DNA of 64,000 nt from Caldilineaceae bacterium SB0661_bin_32 (GTDB lineage: Bacteria; Chloroflexota; Anaerolineae; Caldilineales; Caldilineaceae). Shown in pieces: positions 33,607 to 42,153 of this stretch. The stretch is from the NCBI GenBank assembly GCA_009841235.1, contig VXMH01000014.1:1-64000 (forward strand), in the 5' to 3' direction. Every line of letters begins with the position of its first letter. The first letter of the stretch is position 1. The notes below the pieces were generated by a model. That model did no database searches and was not told the DNA's origin. It was given only the letters and a program-made list of their open reading frames with translations. The position numbers and the translations under genes were made by a program.

Positions 33607-35076
33607 ATGAATTTGCAAGCCGGACCTTTGCGCCGTACCAGGCAAGTGAATGACGCAGGTAGAGAAAGGAGCGGGCTGCGCCTGAGTCCCCTCACCTTCC
33701 TGATCGTCCTCCTTCTACTCGTCGCAGGATGCACGACCGATGCCGATGGCAATATCGTCGCACCCGTCGTTGCCCCTGCGCCCGCCGGCGACTCACAGCC
33801 CGCCATGCACAGAGGCCTCCCTGTCGGCTTTACCGAAGAGGGATACCCCTACCGCGGCGACCCGAACGCGCCCATCACCATCTACGAATACAGCGACTAC
33901 GAATGCCCCTTCTGCGCCCGCCATGTGATCCAGACCGAACCGGCCCTCCTGGCCGCATTCGGCGAGAGCGGCGCCGTGAAATTCGTCTTCCGCGATATGC
34001 CCCTCTCCTCGATACATCCCAACGCTCTGGCCGCGGCCATCGCCGCCAACTGTATGGCGGAGCAGGATATCGTCCTCTTCTGGCAGATGCACGACAGGAT
34101 CTTCCGGACCCAGAAAGAATGGGCGCCCCGCGAAGAGGCCCTGTCCTTCTTTGCCGAACTGGCGCGGGAGTTGGGCGCCGACACCACCCAATACGGGTCC
34201 TGCATGGCTAATAACGGGACCCAGCTGGCAAAGGTGAACGAAAGCCTGGCCGAAGCCCAGTCCTTCGGCTTTACCGGCACACCCAGTTTCCGCTTCGTCC
34301 GTGAAGAGACCGGCGACGCTTTTTCCCTTTCCGGCGCGCAGCCGTACGATACCTTCGACAACTGGATCGGGACGATCGCGGCCGGCCGCACGCCCCAAGG
34401 AGCGGCCCAGGCGCAGCAACAACAACAGCAACAGCAGCAACAGCAGGGAGACGGCGGGTTGCCCTTCTGGGCGACGGCGGAGGGCTTGAAGCCCGACCCG
34501 GACCGCCCCGGTTTCACTTTGGCCGGCGACATCTACAAGGGCAGTAGCGACGCCCCGATCGTTGTCGTTGAATTCAGCGACTTCCAATGCCCCTACTGCA
34601 GCCGCCACGCCCTGTCAACGCAGCCGGTTCTGGATGAAGAGTTTGTCGCCCGCGGCGAGGTGATGTGGGTATTCAAGCACTTCCCCATCGAGAATATCCA
34701 TCCCCATGCCTTTTCCGCTTCGGTCGCGTCCGAGTGCGCGGCCGAGCAAGACGCCTTCTGGCAGTTCCATCATCGCCTTTTCGTCGATATGGATCAGTGG
34801 TCTCGCTCAGAAAACATAGTCTACTTCATGGAGTTGGCGGCTGAATACGAGTTGGATACCGACGCCTTTTCAACCTGCCTCGCAGAGGACGCCCCCGCGC
34901 AGGCCGTGCAGAGCGATATGCGAGACGGCGCCCCCTTTGTCCGCGGTACACCCACCTTCGTTGTCCTTGTCGGCGGCGAAGGGCGGTTGATTCCCGGCGC
35001 CCTGCCTACCGACCAGTTCGTGGCCGCACTCTCACAGATGCTCGCCGAGCTTGCAGCCACGGGCAACGACGGCTAA
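33607..35076 (+). CDS. Lipoprotein with two tandem DsbA-like thioredoxin domains
   Basis: The 489-residue exported protein has a signal peptide ending LLLVAGC (lipidated Cys about residue 42). Domain 1 (about 65-250) begins RGDPNAPITIYEYSDYECPFC with the CPFC active site at 100-103. Domain 2 (about 305-485) begins GSSDAPIVVVEFSDFQCPYC with CPYC at 328-331. Both belong to the DsbA/DsbG-like thioredoxin-4 type, with the cis-Pro loops TGTPSFRF and RGTPTFVV. The linker contains eleven consecutive glutamines (34414-34446). It probably oxidises or isomerises disulphides in secreted proteins. Two complete redox domains on one lipoprotein are unusual. AAGGAGG lies four bases before the ATG. Confidence 0.9.
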   Translation: MNLQAGPLRRTRQVNDAGRERSGLRLSPLTFLIVLLLLVAGCTTDADGNIVAPVVAPAPAGDSQPAMHRGLPVGFTEEGYPYRGDPNAPITIYEYSDYECPFCARHVIQTEPALLAAFGESGAVKFVFRDMPLSSIHPNALAAAIAANCMAEQDIVLFWQMHDRIFRTQKEWAPREEALSFFAELARELGADTTQYGSCMANNGTQLAKVNESLAEAQSFGFTGTPSFRFVREETGDAFSLSGAQPYDTFDNWIGTIAAGRTPQGAAQAQQQQQQQQQQQGDGGLPFWATAEGLKPDPDRPGFTLAGDIYKGSSDAPIVVVEFSDFQCPYCSRHALSTQPVLDEEFVARGEVMWVFKHFPIENIHPHAFSASVASECAAEQDAFWQFHHRLFVDMDQWSRSENIVYFMELAAEYELDTDAFSTCLAEDAPAQAVQSDMRDGAPFVRGTPTFVVLVGGEGRLIPGALPTDQFVAALSQMLAELAATGNDG

Positions 35077-35133
35077 CTGTTTTCTCACCCCGATTTCCCT
35101 ATTCATCGCCGCCGGTTTCTACAAATCCTCAAA

Positions 35134-35156
35134 CCCCTGGTGTTCGGCGCCAGGGG
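35134..35156 (+). terminator. Hairpin terminator candidate after the DsbA-like gene
   Basis: CCCCTGG (35134-35140) and CCAGGGG (35150-35156) form a seven-base stem with a nine-base loop, followed by CTTT. It lies 58 bases after the stop codon. The following T-run is short, so termination is likely but not certain. Confidence 0.5.
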
Positions 35157-35533
35157 CTTTGCATACGCCTGATTCGTGCCGGCGCCTCCAACGCGCAGCC
35201 TCAGTGAAGATCATAACTTCAAGCGAGATCCACATGCGTAACGTCCGTTGCGGGCGAATGGGTATTCGCTCCTACACTGACTGCCTGGATCTGTATTTCA
35301 TTGGCGGATCGTAGGCAAATCGCCCAAAAGCAGTGCGCAGGTTTCTTGTCGTTTTTTCGCACATTTCAGCATCTGCCTGCTGCCCGAACCTCTGAGAAAA
35401 CTCTGGAATCAGAAACGCAAAGACGCCGGCAGGCCCGGCCTCTCCACCCACAATTCCAGTGTAACCACCCATCAGGTTCCTCCGAAACGCGCAGTCGGTT
35501 CGGGGATGTATGGCCCTTTGCCAGATACCCGGA
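35157..35533. other. Non-coding stretch upstream of the vWA-tubulin operon
   Basis: Only short unsupported frames occur here. A six-base hairpin GCGAAT/ATTCGC with a four-base loop lies at 35254-35269. No RNA gene family was recognised. Confidence 0.4.
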
Positions 35534-35567
35534 GCCCAGGTCCGGAAACGGGCCCCCGGACCTGGGC
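35534..35567. other. Strong 12-bp GC-rich hairpin
   Basis: GCCCAGGTCCGG (35534-35545) pairs perfectly with 35556-35567 around a ten-base loop. It lies just before the promoter of the vWA operon and could be the end of an unseen transcript or a protein-binding site. A second hairpin of the same stem and loop size lies at 35662-35695. Confidence 0.6.
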
Positions 35568-35574
35568 GTGGCTC

Positions 35575-35604
35575 TTGTTATGCCAATTTGCGCTGTGATA
35601 CAAT
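35575..35604 (+). promoter_or_regulatory. Promoter of the vWA-tubulin operon (extended -10)
   Basis: TTGTTA (35575-35580), an 18-base spacer and TACAAT (35599-35604) preceded by TGA give an extended -10 promoter. Transcription would start near 35611, leaving about 140 bases of leader before the ATG at 35753. Confidence 0.6.
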
Positions 35605-35628
35605 TTCTTATAGATAGAATAGGAGCCG

Positions 35629-35703
35629 ATGCGCGCGCATTTCGCTCACTGCATGTCTATGCCGCCGAACGCCGCGGGAGCAGGGCGTTCGGCGGGTTTG
35701 TGA
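35629..35703 (+). CDS. Possible 24-residue leader ORF
   Basis: ATG at 35629 follows AGGAG (35621-35625) with a tight three-base gap and reads 24 codons to TGA at 35701. The peptide begins MRAHFAHC and ends RSAGL. Its second half overlaps the hairpin at 35662-35695. GGAGCCGATGCGCGC, which covers its ribosome site and start, is repeated exactly at 35746-35760 over the start of the vWA gene. It may be a regulatory leader or a by-product of that duplication. Confidence 0.3.
   Translation: MRAHFAHCMSMPPNAAGAGRSAGL
35662..35695 (+). other. 12-bp hairpin in the vWA operon leader
   Basis: CCGCCGAACGCC (35662-35673) pairs perfectly with 35684-35695 around a ten-base loop and is followed by GTTTG. 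A weaker CCCTGC/GCAGGG hairpin follows at 35721-35739. Together they could control read-through or translation of the downstream gene. Confidence 0.55.
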
Positions 35704-35752
35704 CCTGTGGGGGACTGTATCCCTGCCAGCAGAGCAGGGGAACGCGGAGCCG

Positions 35753-38700
35753 ATGCGCGCTTGCTTCTCTATTGGAACCGGTAGAGCCAGCAGTTCGTTG
35801 ATCGGTTGCTCGCCGCTGTGCGGCAGCCACAGGTGTCAGGAGCGCCATCTGCCCGGAAACGTCTACCAGCGGCCTCTGCTCATCCGCCGTCTCCCACAGG
35901 GCTGGGACCGGAGACTTTGGGCCGTATTTGTCTGTCTGCTATGTGGGTTTCTCCTCCTGTTGATCACGGGCCATGCCATCGCGCCTGCACACGCCGAGAC
36001 CCGAACTGCGCTGCCGCGGCAGTCCACGTCCGGGGCTGCCCCCATCGACGTAATCGTCATCCTCGATGACTCCGGCAGCATGGCCACCTGCTGGCCCTGG
36101 CCGCAAGGCCAACCGCCCTCCGGCCCCCCATGTGATGACGCCACCCTTAACGCCCCCAGCGACCCCAACGAACTGCGTTACAGCGCGGCCCGCCTGCTGG
36201 TCCATCTCGCCGACAGCGCCGACCGCATCGCCGTGCTGCGTTTCGACAGTACCGCCGAGGGCGTCGGCTCGATGAGCCTGTTGCAGGAGGTCGGCAGCGC
36301 CGAAAACCGCAGCCGGCTGGCTGCGTCGCTCCAATCACCCGAGGAGTATGCCCTGCGCGGCTACACACGCATGGATTTGGGGCTGAAAGAGGCGCTGCAT
36401 CTGCTCGAACTTCACGGCGATCCTGACCGAAGCCAGTACGTGCTGCTGCTGACCGACGGGGAACCGACCGCGCCGTTACAGGTCACCGGCCAGCGGCAGA
36501 CCATAACCAATCTGCTGACACAGATCGAGGACGCCGGCGCACTGCTCTACCCCGTGATCCTCTGCAATCCCGATGCAGGCTGCGCCGGCGATTTTCTCAA
36601 AACCAGCTCGCCGCTTGCGCGCGAGGCCAAGAGTTCGCAGGACCTCCTTCTCATCTTCAGCGAACTATTCGCCGAAATGAAGTCGGACCGTTCGGTCGTC
36701 ACCCACCGCAACGTGCACGGGAACCTGACCACCTCAATCCGCAAGGGGCATGGCGCCGGCAGCATCGCCTTCGTCAGCCCGCAATCGGCGATCACTGCTG
36801 TAGAGCGGGACGGCGCGCCGATGCTGACACAGAGCCTGCTCGCCGACGGCAACATCGACCTCAACCTGGCTGTCGCGCCGCTGGCTGCCGGCGAATGGGT
36901 GGCTAAAACAACCGACCTGAGCAGCTTTGCCGTCGTCCAGGCCGACAGCTATCCTGAGCTCCTCTTCCCGCCTCCCAGCGTACTGGGCAACGCCGCCTCG
37001 GCGCGCTACTATCCTGCCGGCAAGTCGCCTCTCATCGTCGTTGCCGGCGCCGGCCCCGCCGCGGACGAGCCGCTGATGCTCAACGGCAATCTGCCCATCT
37101 CCCTCCTGGGTCAGGACCCGATCAGCGGCAGAACGGTCGCCGTCCAGCAGCTTTCCGGCGGCGTGGAAGAGGTCACAGTTCAGTTGGGAGAGGACCGAGA
37201 ACCGTTACAGCTGCGGCGTACCTTCCGGCTTCAGACCTCTGAGGAGTTGCCCAAGGCACAGGTCTTCTCTCCCTCGGCCAGCAATCCCGGAATTCTGCAG
37301 GACGGCAGCCTGCAACTGCAGGTCGGTTTTGGCCCCAGTGTCCAGCTGGAGGATCTCCAGGCCGCTGTCTACGTTACCGACCTCGACGGCGGCGATATTG
37401 TCTACCGCAGGCGGATCAACTGCGGTGAAAATGTCTGCTCCGACGACGGCTTTATGCCGCAGGACGGGCGAGACTACGAGGCGCTCTTCCTGCTGACAGC
37501 AGTCACTGATGGAGTCCGGTTCGGAGATTATGCGCGCACGCTCTTGGAAGTGGAACCGGCGATCTACGTGAAGGGCCTGCCGGCCGATATCGATCTGGCC
37601 AAGATGCCGCCCGAAGGATGGCCGCTCACGATCCAGGCGAGCACGGTTGAAGAGATTGGAACGCTGGAAGCGTCGCTGGTCCTGCGCCGGTCCGATACAA
37701 GCGAAATCATGCGCGAGGCCTCTGTGAGCCTTTCCGTCGAAGTGCCCGAAAACGGTATCCAGACCGCGCTCCTGCACGTGGACGGCCTCGATCTGCTGCG
37801 CCCAGGCCAGTACGAAGGCCAGTTGAATTTGTCGGCTCTCAGCCCGGCCGGACTGCCCATGGAGGTACAGGTGCGTCCCGCTCCCTCATTGGCTGTGATC
37901 CTGGACATCCCCCGCTCCCAGGCGCGCATCCAGGTGCAGGAGGCCGACTTCGGCGCGCTGCTCTATGATACGTCGCCGAACTTCCGGCTGGATGAGCAGG
38001 TCCTGCTGCCCGTCGCCTACAGCGGGGACACCCCCTTTCGGCTGACGGTTGAACTGGCCGAAAGTAGCTGCGGCGGCCTCACCGCCACCGCCGGTGACCT
38101 GCAACCCTTCGAGGCGGCAGGCGACAGCGCAGCTGACTTCGCGGGCTCGGACGGTTTGCAGCCAGCGAACTGGGCGCTGCCGATTCGCCTGCAAAGCGAA
38201 GGGCCCATGTCCGCCGGCAGCTGCCACGGTCTTCTCAGTCTGGCCGGTCCCAGCCAGGACTTCGATGTCCTATCCGCACACGCCTCCTCCGGCGCGGATT
38301 CCTCCTCAGAGGCGACAGTGCCCTTCCGTCTCCAGATTCGCGACGTGGAGTGGGGTGTCGCCGGCGTGCTCGATTTTGGCGATCTGGGGCGGGCTGGCGA
38401 AAGAGCGACGGAAACGCTTTTCCTGCGCTTCAACGGAAAAACGCCTTTTGTGCTTGAAATTGTTGGGTTAACCGCTTCGGGAGAGACCGGCAGCGGCGTG
38501 ATGAAATTGGATGAGCTCTTTCTGGAAGCCCCGCCTGTGGAGGTTGGCGGTCTTCCCGATGACGAGGGCTTTTTCGAAGTCCCCGTCACCGTCATCGCCC
38601 GCAAAGCCCTGCCCAAAGATGCCCTGCGCGGCTCCTTTTATAGTGGAGAGTTGCAGCTGAGCATTGTCGGCCTGGTCGGCGAGATACGGTCTGTCGACAT

Positions 38701-39379
38701 CAGTTTCCGCAGCCCAACCCTTTATCAGCGCTACGTTGAGTGGTGGTTGCGTCCGTTTTACACCTTCCCGCTCGTTTTCTGCAGCGGACCGGTGCTGCTC
38801 CTGGTGTTGCTCATCCTGGTGGCGCGTGCCCGCACTCGCGGGTACAATATGGATGACGACGAAGATCCGGGAATGACCCTGCCTGGGCAGGATTCCCCTC
38901 TGACGCCTGGGTATGCTGCCGCCCCCGTCAGTCCGGACAGCTGGCATCACGCCGGCGGGCCGGAAGCCGCATTCGTCACGTCGAATGTGGCCGGGGGATC
39001 GGCGCACGCGTCTTACCCGCCGCCCGTCCCAGGATCGGAACCTGCGGCAGGTTCGCCAGGCTATTCCGCTGCCTTTGAGAATATCGCTGATACCCTTCCT
39101 GAGCGTTTTGCCGGTTCCGGCAGTTCGGACAGTTGGCGAGGCGCCGGTGCGGGAGCTTCAGAGTCCGCCTGGGACTCAGCTTGGGACCAAGGAGGCTGGG
39201 GAGCGGACCCTTACGCGACTGCTGCGTCCGGTGACTTCGGACGGACAGACCCGTCCGGTGACAACTCGAACTGGTCGTCTCCCTCTTCGGGCGATGGGGC
39301 GTTTGGCGACGAGCACAACAGTTCATCCGCTGGCGCGGGTCCGGCTGACCCTTGGGACAGCCCGCGCGACAGTTTCTAG
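35753..39379 (+). CDS. Large vWA-domain surface protein with transmembrane anchor and cytoplasmic tail
   Basis: In this 1208-residue protein a hydrophobic export segment lies about residues 55-80 after an unusually long leader, so the true start may be internal. The vWA domain (about 98-310) has a complete metal site: VILDDSGSM (DxSxS), GYTRMD (Thr) and LLTDGEP (Asp). Several beta-rich modules fill about 330-990. A membrane helix (about 1001-1026, FVFPLVFCSGP-like) is followed by RARTRGY and a 180-residue acidic, Ser/Gly/Trp-rich tail with repeated DSW/SAWDS words. The topology puts vWA outside and the tail inside, near the tubulin-like protein encoded next. CGGAG precedes the ATG. Ligand unknown. 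Confidence 0.85.
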   Translation: MRACFSIGTGRASSSLIGCSPLCGSHRCQERHLPGNVYQRPLLIRRLPQGWDRRLWAVFVCLLCGFLLLLITGHAIAPAHAETRTALPRQSTSGAAPIDVIVILDDSGSMATCWPWPQGQPPSGPPCDDATLNAPSDPNELRYSAARLLVHLADSADRIAVLRFDSTAEGVGSMSLLQEVGSAENRSRLAASLQSPEEYALRGYTRMDLGLKEALHLLELHGDPDRSQYVLLLTDGEPTAPLQVTGQRQTITNLLTQIEDAGALLYPVILCNPDAGCAGDFLKTSSPLAREAKSSQDLLLIFSELFAEMKSDRSVVTHRNVHGNLTTSIRKGHGAGSIAFVSPQSAITAVERDGAPMLTQSLLADGNIDLNLAVAPLAAGEWVAKTTDLSSFAVVQADSYPELLFPPPSVLGNAASARYYPAGKSPLIVVAGAGPAADEPLMLNGNLPISLLGQDPISGRTVAVQQLSGGVEEVTVQLGEDREPLQLRRTFRLQTSEELPKAQVFSPSASNPGILQDGSLQLQVGFGPSVQLEDLQAAVYVTDLDGGDIVYRRRINCGENVCSDDGFMPQDGRDYEALFLLTAVTDGVRFGDYARTLLEVEPAIYVKGLPADIDLAKMPPEGWPLTIQASTVEEIGTLEASLVLRRSDTSEIMREASVSLSVEVPENGIQTALLHVDGLDLLRPGQYEGQLNLSALSPAGLPMEVQVRPAPSLAVILDIPRSQARIQVQEADFGALLYDTSPNFRLDEQVLLPVAYSGDTPFRLTVELAESSCGGLTATAGDLQPFEAAGDSAADFAGSDGLQPANWALPIRLQSEGPMSAGSCHGLLSLAGPSQDFDVLSAHASSGADSSSEATVPFRLQIRDVEWGVAGVLDFGDLGRAGERATETLFLRFNGKTPFVLEIVGLTASGETGSGVMKLDELFLEAPPVEVGGLPDDEGFFEVPVTVIARKALPKDALRGSFYSGELQLSIVGLVGEIRSVDISFRSPTLYQRYVEWWLRPFYTFPLVFCSGPVLLLVLLILVARARTRGYNMDDDEDPGMTLPGQDSPLTPGYAAAPVSPDSWHHAGGPEAAFVTSNVAGGSAHASYPPPVPGSEPAAGSPGYSAAFENIADTLPERFAGSGSSDSWRGAGAGASESAWDSAWDQGGWGADPYATAASGDFGRTDPSGDNSNWSSPSSGDGAFGDEHNSSSAGAGPADPWDSPRDSF

Positions 39380-39533
39380 TCCCGGGTTTTCTATGCGCCG
39401 CCGCCGGAGCATCTGGCCGACCTCAGATCTTCCGGCAGTTGGCGGTAACCGGATAGCTTGGCAAGCTACGCAAACATGCGCAGTGACGGAATACTGAGAA
39501 CGGACTACATGGAGTTTAAGAGGAAAGCCATAT

Positions 39534-42011
39534 ATGGAGCAGAACGGGGCGCCGTTTATTAGCGAAAAGCCGACAATTTATCCGACCCTCGTGGTCGGCG
39601 TAGGCGGTATGGGCACCAATGCTGTGCGGGCGGTCAAACGGCGCCTGCGCAAAGCCTGGGGCGGCGAAACGCTGCCGGCGATGATTCAACTGCTGGCGCT
39701 GGATACCGAGCCGCTGATCAACCGGCTCGATCAGGAGCCCCTCTACGCCGATGAATCGGCCTACATGGGCAAATTTGACGCAACCCGCCTCGTCGACAAC
39801 CTCGAAAATCATCCCGAAATCGCCCGCTGGTGGGACTACCCCTCGATCCCGCTCGGCTATATCCACAACGGCGCCAAACAGCTGCGGCCCATCGGGCGGC
39901 TATCCTTCTTCCGCAACTACGTCACCTTCAAGAGGCTGCTGGAAACGAAATACGCGGCCTTGGACAAGATTCGCGATCTGGAGATGGCGCAGAATCGCCG
40001 TTTTCCCGTGATGAGCAACTATCAACTCGTCTATATCGTCAGCAGCCTCTGCGGCGGCACCGGCGCAGGCATGTTTATGGACGTGGCGCACCGCGTGCGC
40101 GCCCTCGTGCGCAGCAACGCCCGCGTCGTCGGCATCTTCTTCCTGCCCGACGTGCTCGAAGAGGAGATCAACAGCGACCTGCAGCGCCGGCGCATCAAAG
40201 CCAACGCCTACGCCGCGCTCAAAGAACTGAACTACTTCCAGGAAACGCAGCAGTTCCAGGAACTCTATCCCAGCGAACAGCGGGCGCTGCCCGACACACC
40301 CTACGCACCGTTCGACTTTATCTTTCTGGTCGGGCGTACCAACCGCGACGGCCGCAGCCTGGCTCGCAAAGCCGATGCCGAAAACCTGGCCGCGCATCTG
40401 ATCCAGCTCACAGCCATCAGCCACCTGAGCAGCGAGATTCTCGGGCTGGAAGTAAACGTCGTTCGCGAACGTATGTCCGGCAGCGTCGCCGCCGCCGAGG
40501 TAGTGAACGACCGCCGCACCGGGCGGCCTCCGGCGAAGGGAAACTACCTGGTCTACAGCAGCTTTGCCGCATCCGCGATCGTCGCGCCGGACGAGTCACT
40601 GGTCAACTTCTGGCAACAGGCATTCCTGGCAGACTGCATGCGGCGCCTGGCCGCCGGGCCGGAGCTCAACGACCCGCGCCAGCCCATCTCCCCACAGACA
40701 CGCCAGAAGGTTGTCACCGCCTGGCAGGGACTCCTGGCCAGGATGCGCTCCCGTTATCTCTCGCTGGACAACGACCGGCTGGAAGAGATGGCCGAGGAGG
40801 TCGAGGAACAACGCGGCGCATGGCTCGGTTTCAAGACCGCGGTCGACGAAACTTTTCGCCAGGTGATCCTCGATACAGGACTGCGCGGCGCGCTGGCGCT
40901 GGCCGACCTGCTGGCGCCGTTGAATCCCTCCACCGCGCCCAACGAATCGCTGATAAAACAAAGACTTTTCCTGCTGAACAATCATCCGGTCATGGAAGAG
41001 GACCGCGCCCGTTGGCGCTCGTTGCTGGCCCAGCAAGGAGGCGCAGCCGAACAGATCGGCCAGATTGCCGGCGGACTGGGCGACCTCATGCTCGCGGCCT
41101 TCAACCCCCGCCAGGCCCGCGACCGCGCCCGAGACATGCGCCAGCGCAAGGCCCGCTCCCGTCTTCACCAGCGCCGCGACATATTGGAGCGAATCCTCGT
41201 CGAGCGCCTCTTCGCATACGGAGCGCAGATGCGGGAACTGTTCCGCTCACAGATAGACTATGCCGGCAGCGCGCTGGGCCGGGCCAATCATGCGGCAAGG
41301 CGGGCCGCCGAACGCATCGACCCCCGTATCCCCGACGGCACCGCCAGCACCAACACATACTATGAACTGGAGACCGGCGCCGTCGGGCGCGACTATCTGC
41401 AACACTTCTATCGCAACGCAGCCCAGGTCGTTTACCCCAGCGACTGGGAGGTCCTGCTTGGGCCCGTTATCGACCGCGCTTTGAACTTCGGACAGGCGGT
41501 CGGCGGTGAGGAGCTGTTCGCAAACCTCGCCAACGCAATCGCCACCGAACGGGGGCTGCTGGGCAGGGTTCTGCAGTGCGTCGACATCCGTCATATTATC
41601 GGCGTGCAACATGGGGAAGAAACACAGCAGGCCCGGCCTCTGCCCAACAACCGCGTCCAGCAGTGGCTGGACCGTCTGAACCCCTACATCCGCTGGGATT
41701 CGGACCGCTTCAGCTTCCACGACGGCAATCTGGAGCACATCCGCCTGGCGGCCACACCGTCAACGCGCGAAGACGATGCCCAGTTGGCGATGGCGATGGT
41801 CGGGCAGGAGGACATGAAATGGATACCTACCGGCGACACCGGACGCATGGACGCTGTCTGGATCGTCCACGGCCTGCCTGTGACGCTTATCGACCGCCTG
41901 GACGAGTTTCGGGCACAATATGAAAACAAACTCGATTTCCCCGCCCGCGAGGAGTTTCATCTCCATCCCGCCTGGGTCGACCTGCCTGAAATCACCGAAA
42001 AAGATTTCTAG
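39534..42011 (+). CDS. Tubulin/FtsZ-like GTPase (Tubulin_2-type)
   Basis: In this 825-residue protein the N-terminal TLVVGVGGMGTNAVRAVKRRL (18-38) is the Rossmann start of FtsZ/tubulin proteins. LCGGTGAGMFMDVAHRVRAL (172-191) contains the tubulin signature GGTGAG (174-179) that binds GTP phosphates. FDFIFLVGRTNRDGRS and the later NYLVYSSFAASAIVAPDE belong to the same domain. It is much longer than FtsZ (about 350-400); the C-terminal about 400 residues are helical with basic stretches (ARDRARDMRQRKARSRLHQRRD). It matches the divergent tubulin-like family known from bacteria and archaea. AGGAAAG lies six bases before the ATG. It is flanked by a vWA protein and a degenerate paralogue. Confidence 0.88.
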   Translation: MEQNGAPFISEKPTIYPTLVVGVGGMGTNAVRAVKRRLRKAWGGETLPAMIQLLALDTEPLINRLDQEPLYADESAYMGKFDATRLVDNLENHPEIARWWDYPSIPLGYIHNGAKQLRPIGRLSFFRNYVTFKRLLETKYAALDKIRDLEMAQNRRFPVMSNYQLVYIVSSLCGGTGAGMFMDVAHRVRALVRSNARVVGIFFLPDVLEEEINSDLQRRRIKANAYAALKELNYFQETQQFQELYPSEQRALPDTPYAPFDFIFLVGRTNRDGRSLARKADAENLAAHLIQLTAISHLSSEILGLEVNVVRERMSGSVAAAEVVNDRRTGRPPAKGNYLVYSSFAASAIVAPDESLVNFWQQAFLADCMRRLAAGPELNDPRQPISPQTRQKVVTAWQGLLARMRSRYLSLDNDRLEEMAEEVEEQRGAWLGFKTAVDETFRQVILDTGLRGALALADLLAPLNPSTAPNESLIKQRLFLLNNHPVMEEDRARWRSLLAQQGGAAEQIGQIAGGLGDLMLAAFNPRQARDRARDMRQRKARSRLHQRRDILERILVERLFAYGAQMRELFRSQIDYAGSALGRANHAARRAAERIDPRIPDGTASTNTYYELETGAVGRDYLQHFYRNAAQVVYPSDWEVLLGPVIDRALNFGQAVGGEELFANLANAIATERGLLGRVLQCVDIRHIIGVQHGEETQQARPLPNNRVQQWLDRLNPYIRWDSDRFSFHDGNLEHIRLAATPSTREDDAQLAMAMVGQEDMKWIPTGDTGRMDAVWIVHGLPVTLIDRLDEFRAQYENKLDFPAREEFHLHPAWVDLPEITEKDF

Positions 42012-42133
42012 CGTATGCCTGCCATCGATACCTGCCCGAAATCGGTAGACCTGTACCGACCCGACCCATCTGTTATACAATAAGTAACTCAGCGCAAAAC
42101 CCAAACGGGCACCGAAAAACTAAAAACTAGAAA

Positions 42134-42153
42134 CTGACTACTGAAAACTACCA
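42134..42153 (+). repeat. CTGACTACTGA-type repeat abutting a start codon
   Basis: CTGACTACTGAAAACTACCA ends directly at the ATG of the next gene. A 17/20 match, CTGACCACTGACCACTACCA, ends directly at the ATG of the livF-like gene (51102-51121). No Shine-Dalgarno is present at either start. Confidence 0.6.

Noticed and set aside
34414..34446. A sequencing artefact or frameshift at the CAG/CAA run
   Set aside because: The frame stays open through it into a second complete thioredoxin domain, and mixed codons argue against slippage error.
35157..35533. A riboswitch or structural RNA before the vWA operon
   Set aside because: Only small hairpins are visible and no known riboswitch core was recognised.
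39830..41365. A 511-codon frame within the tubulin-like gene
   Set aside because: Arg-rich shadow without motifs; the tubulin-like frame carries the GGTGAG signature and a ribosome site.
42072..42081. An internal promoter (TACAAT) before the pseudo-tubulin gene
   Set aside because: No -35 or extended -10 feature accompanies it, so it is too weak to claim.
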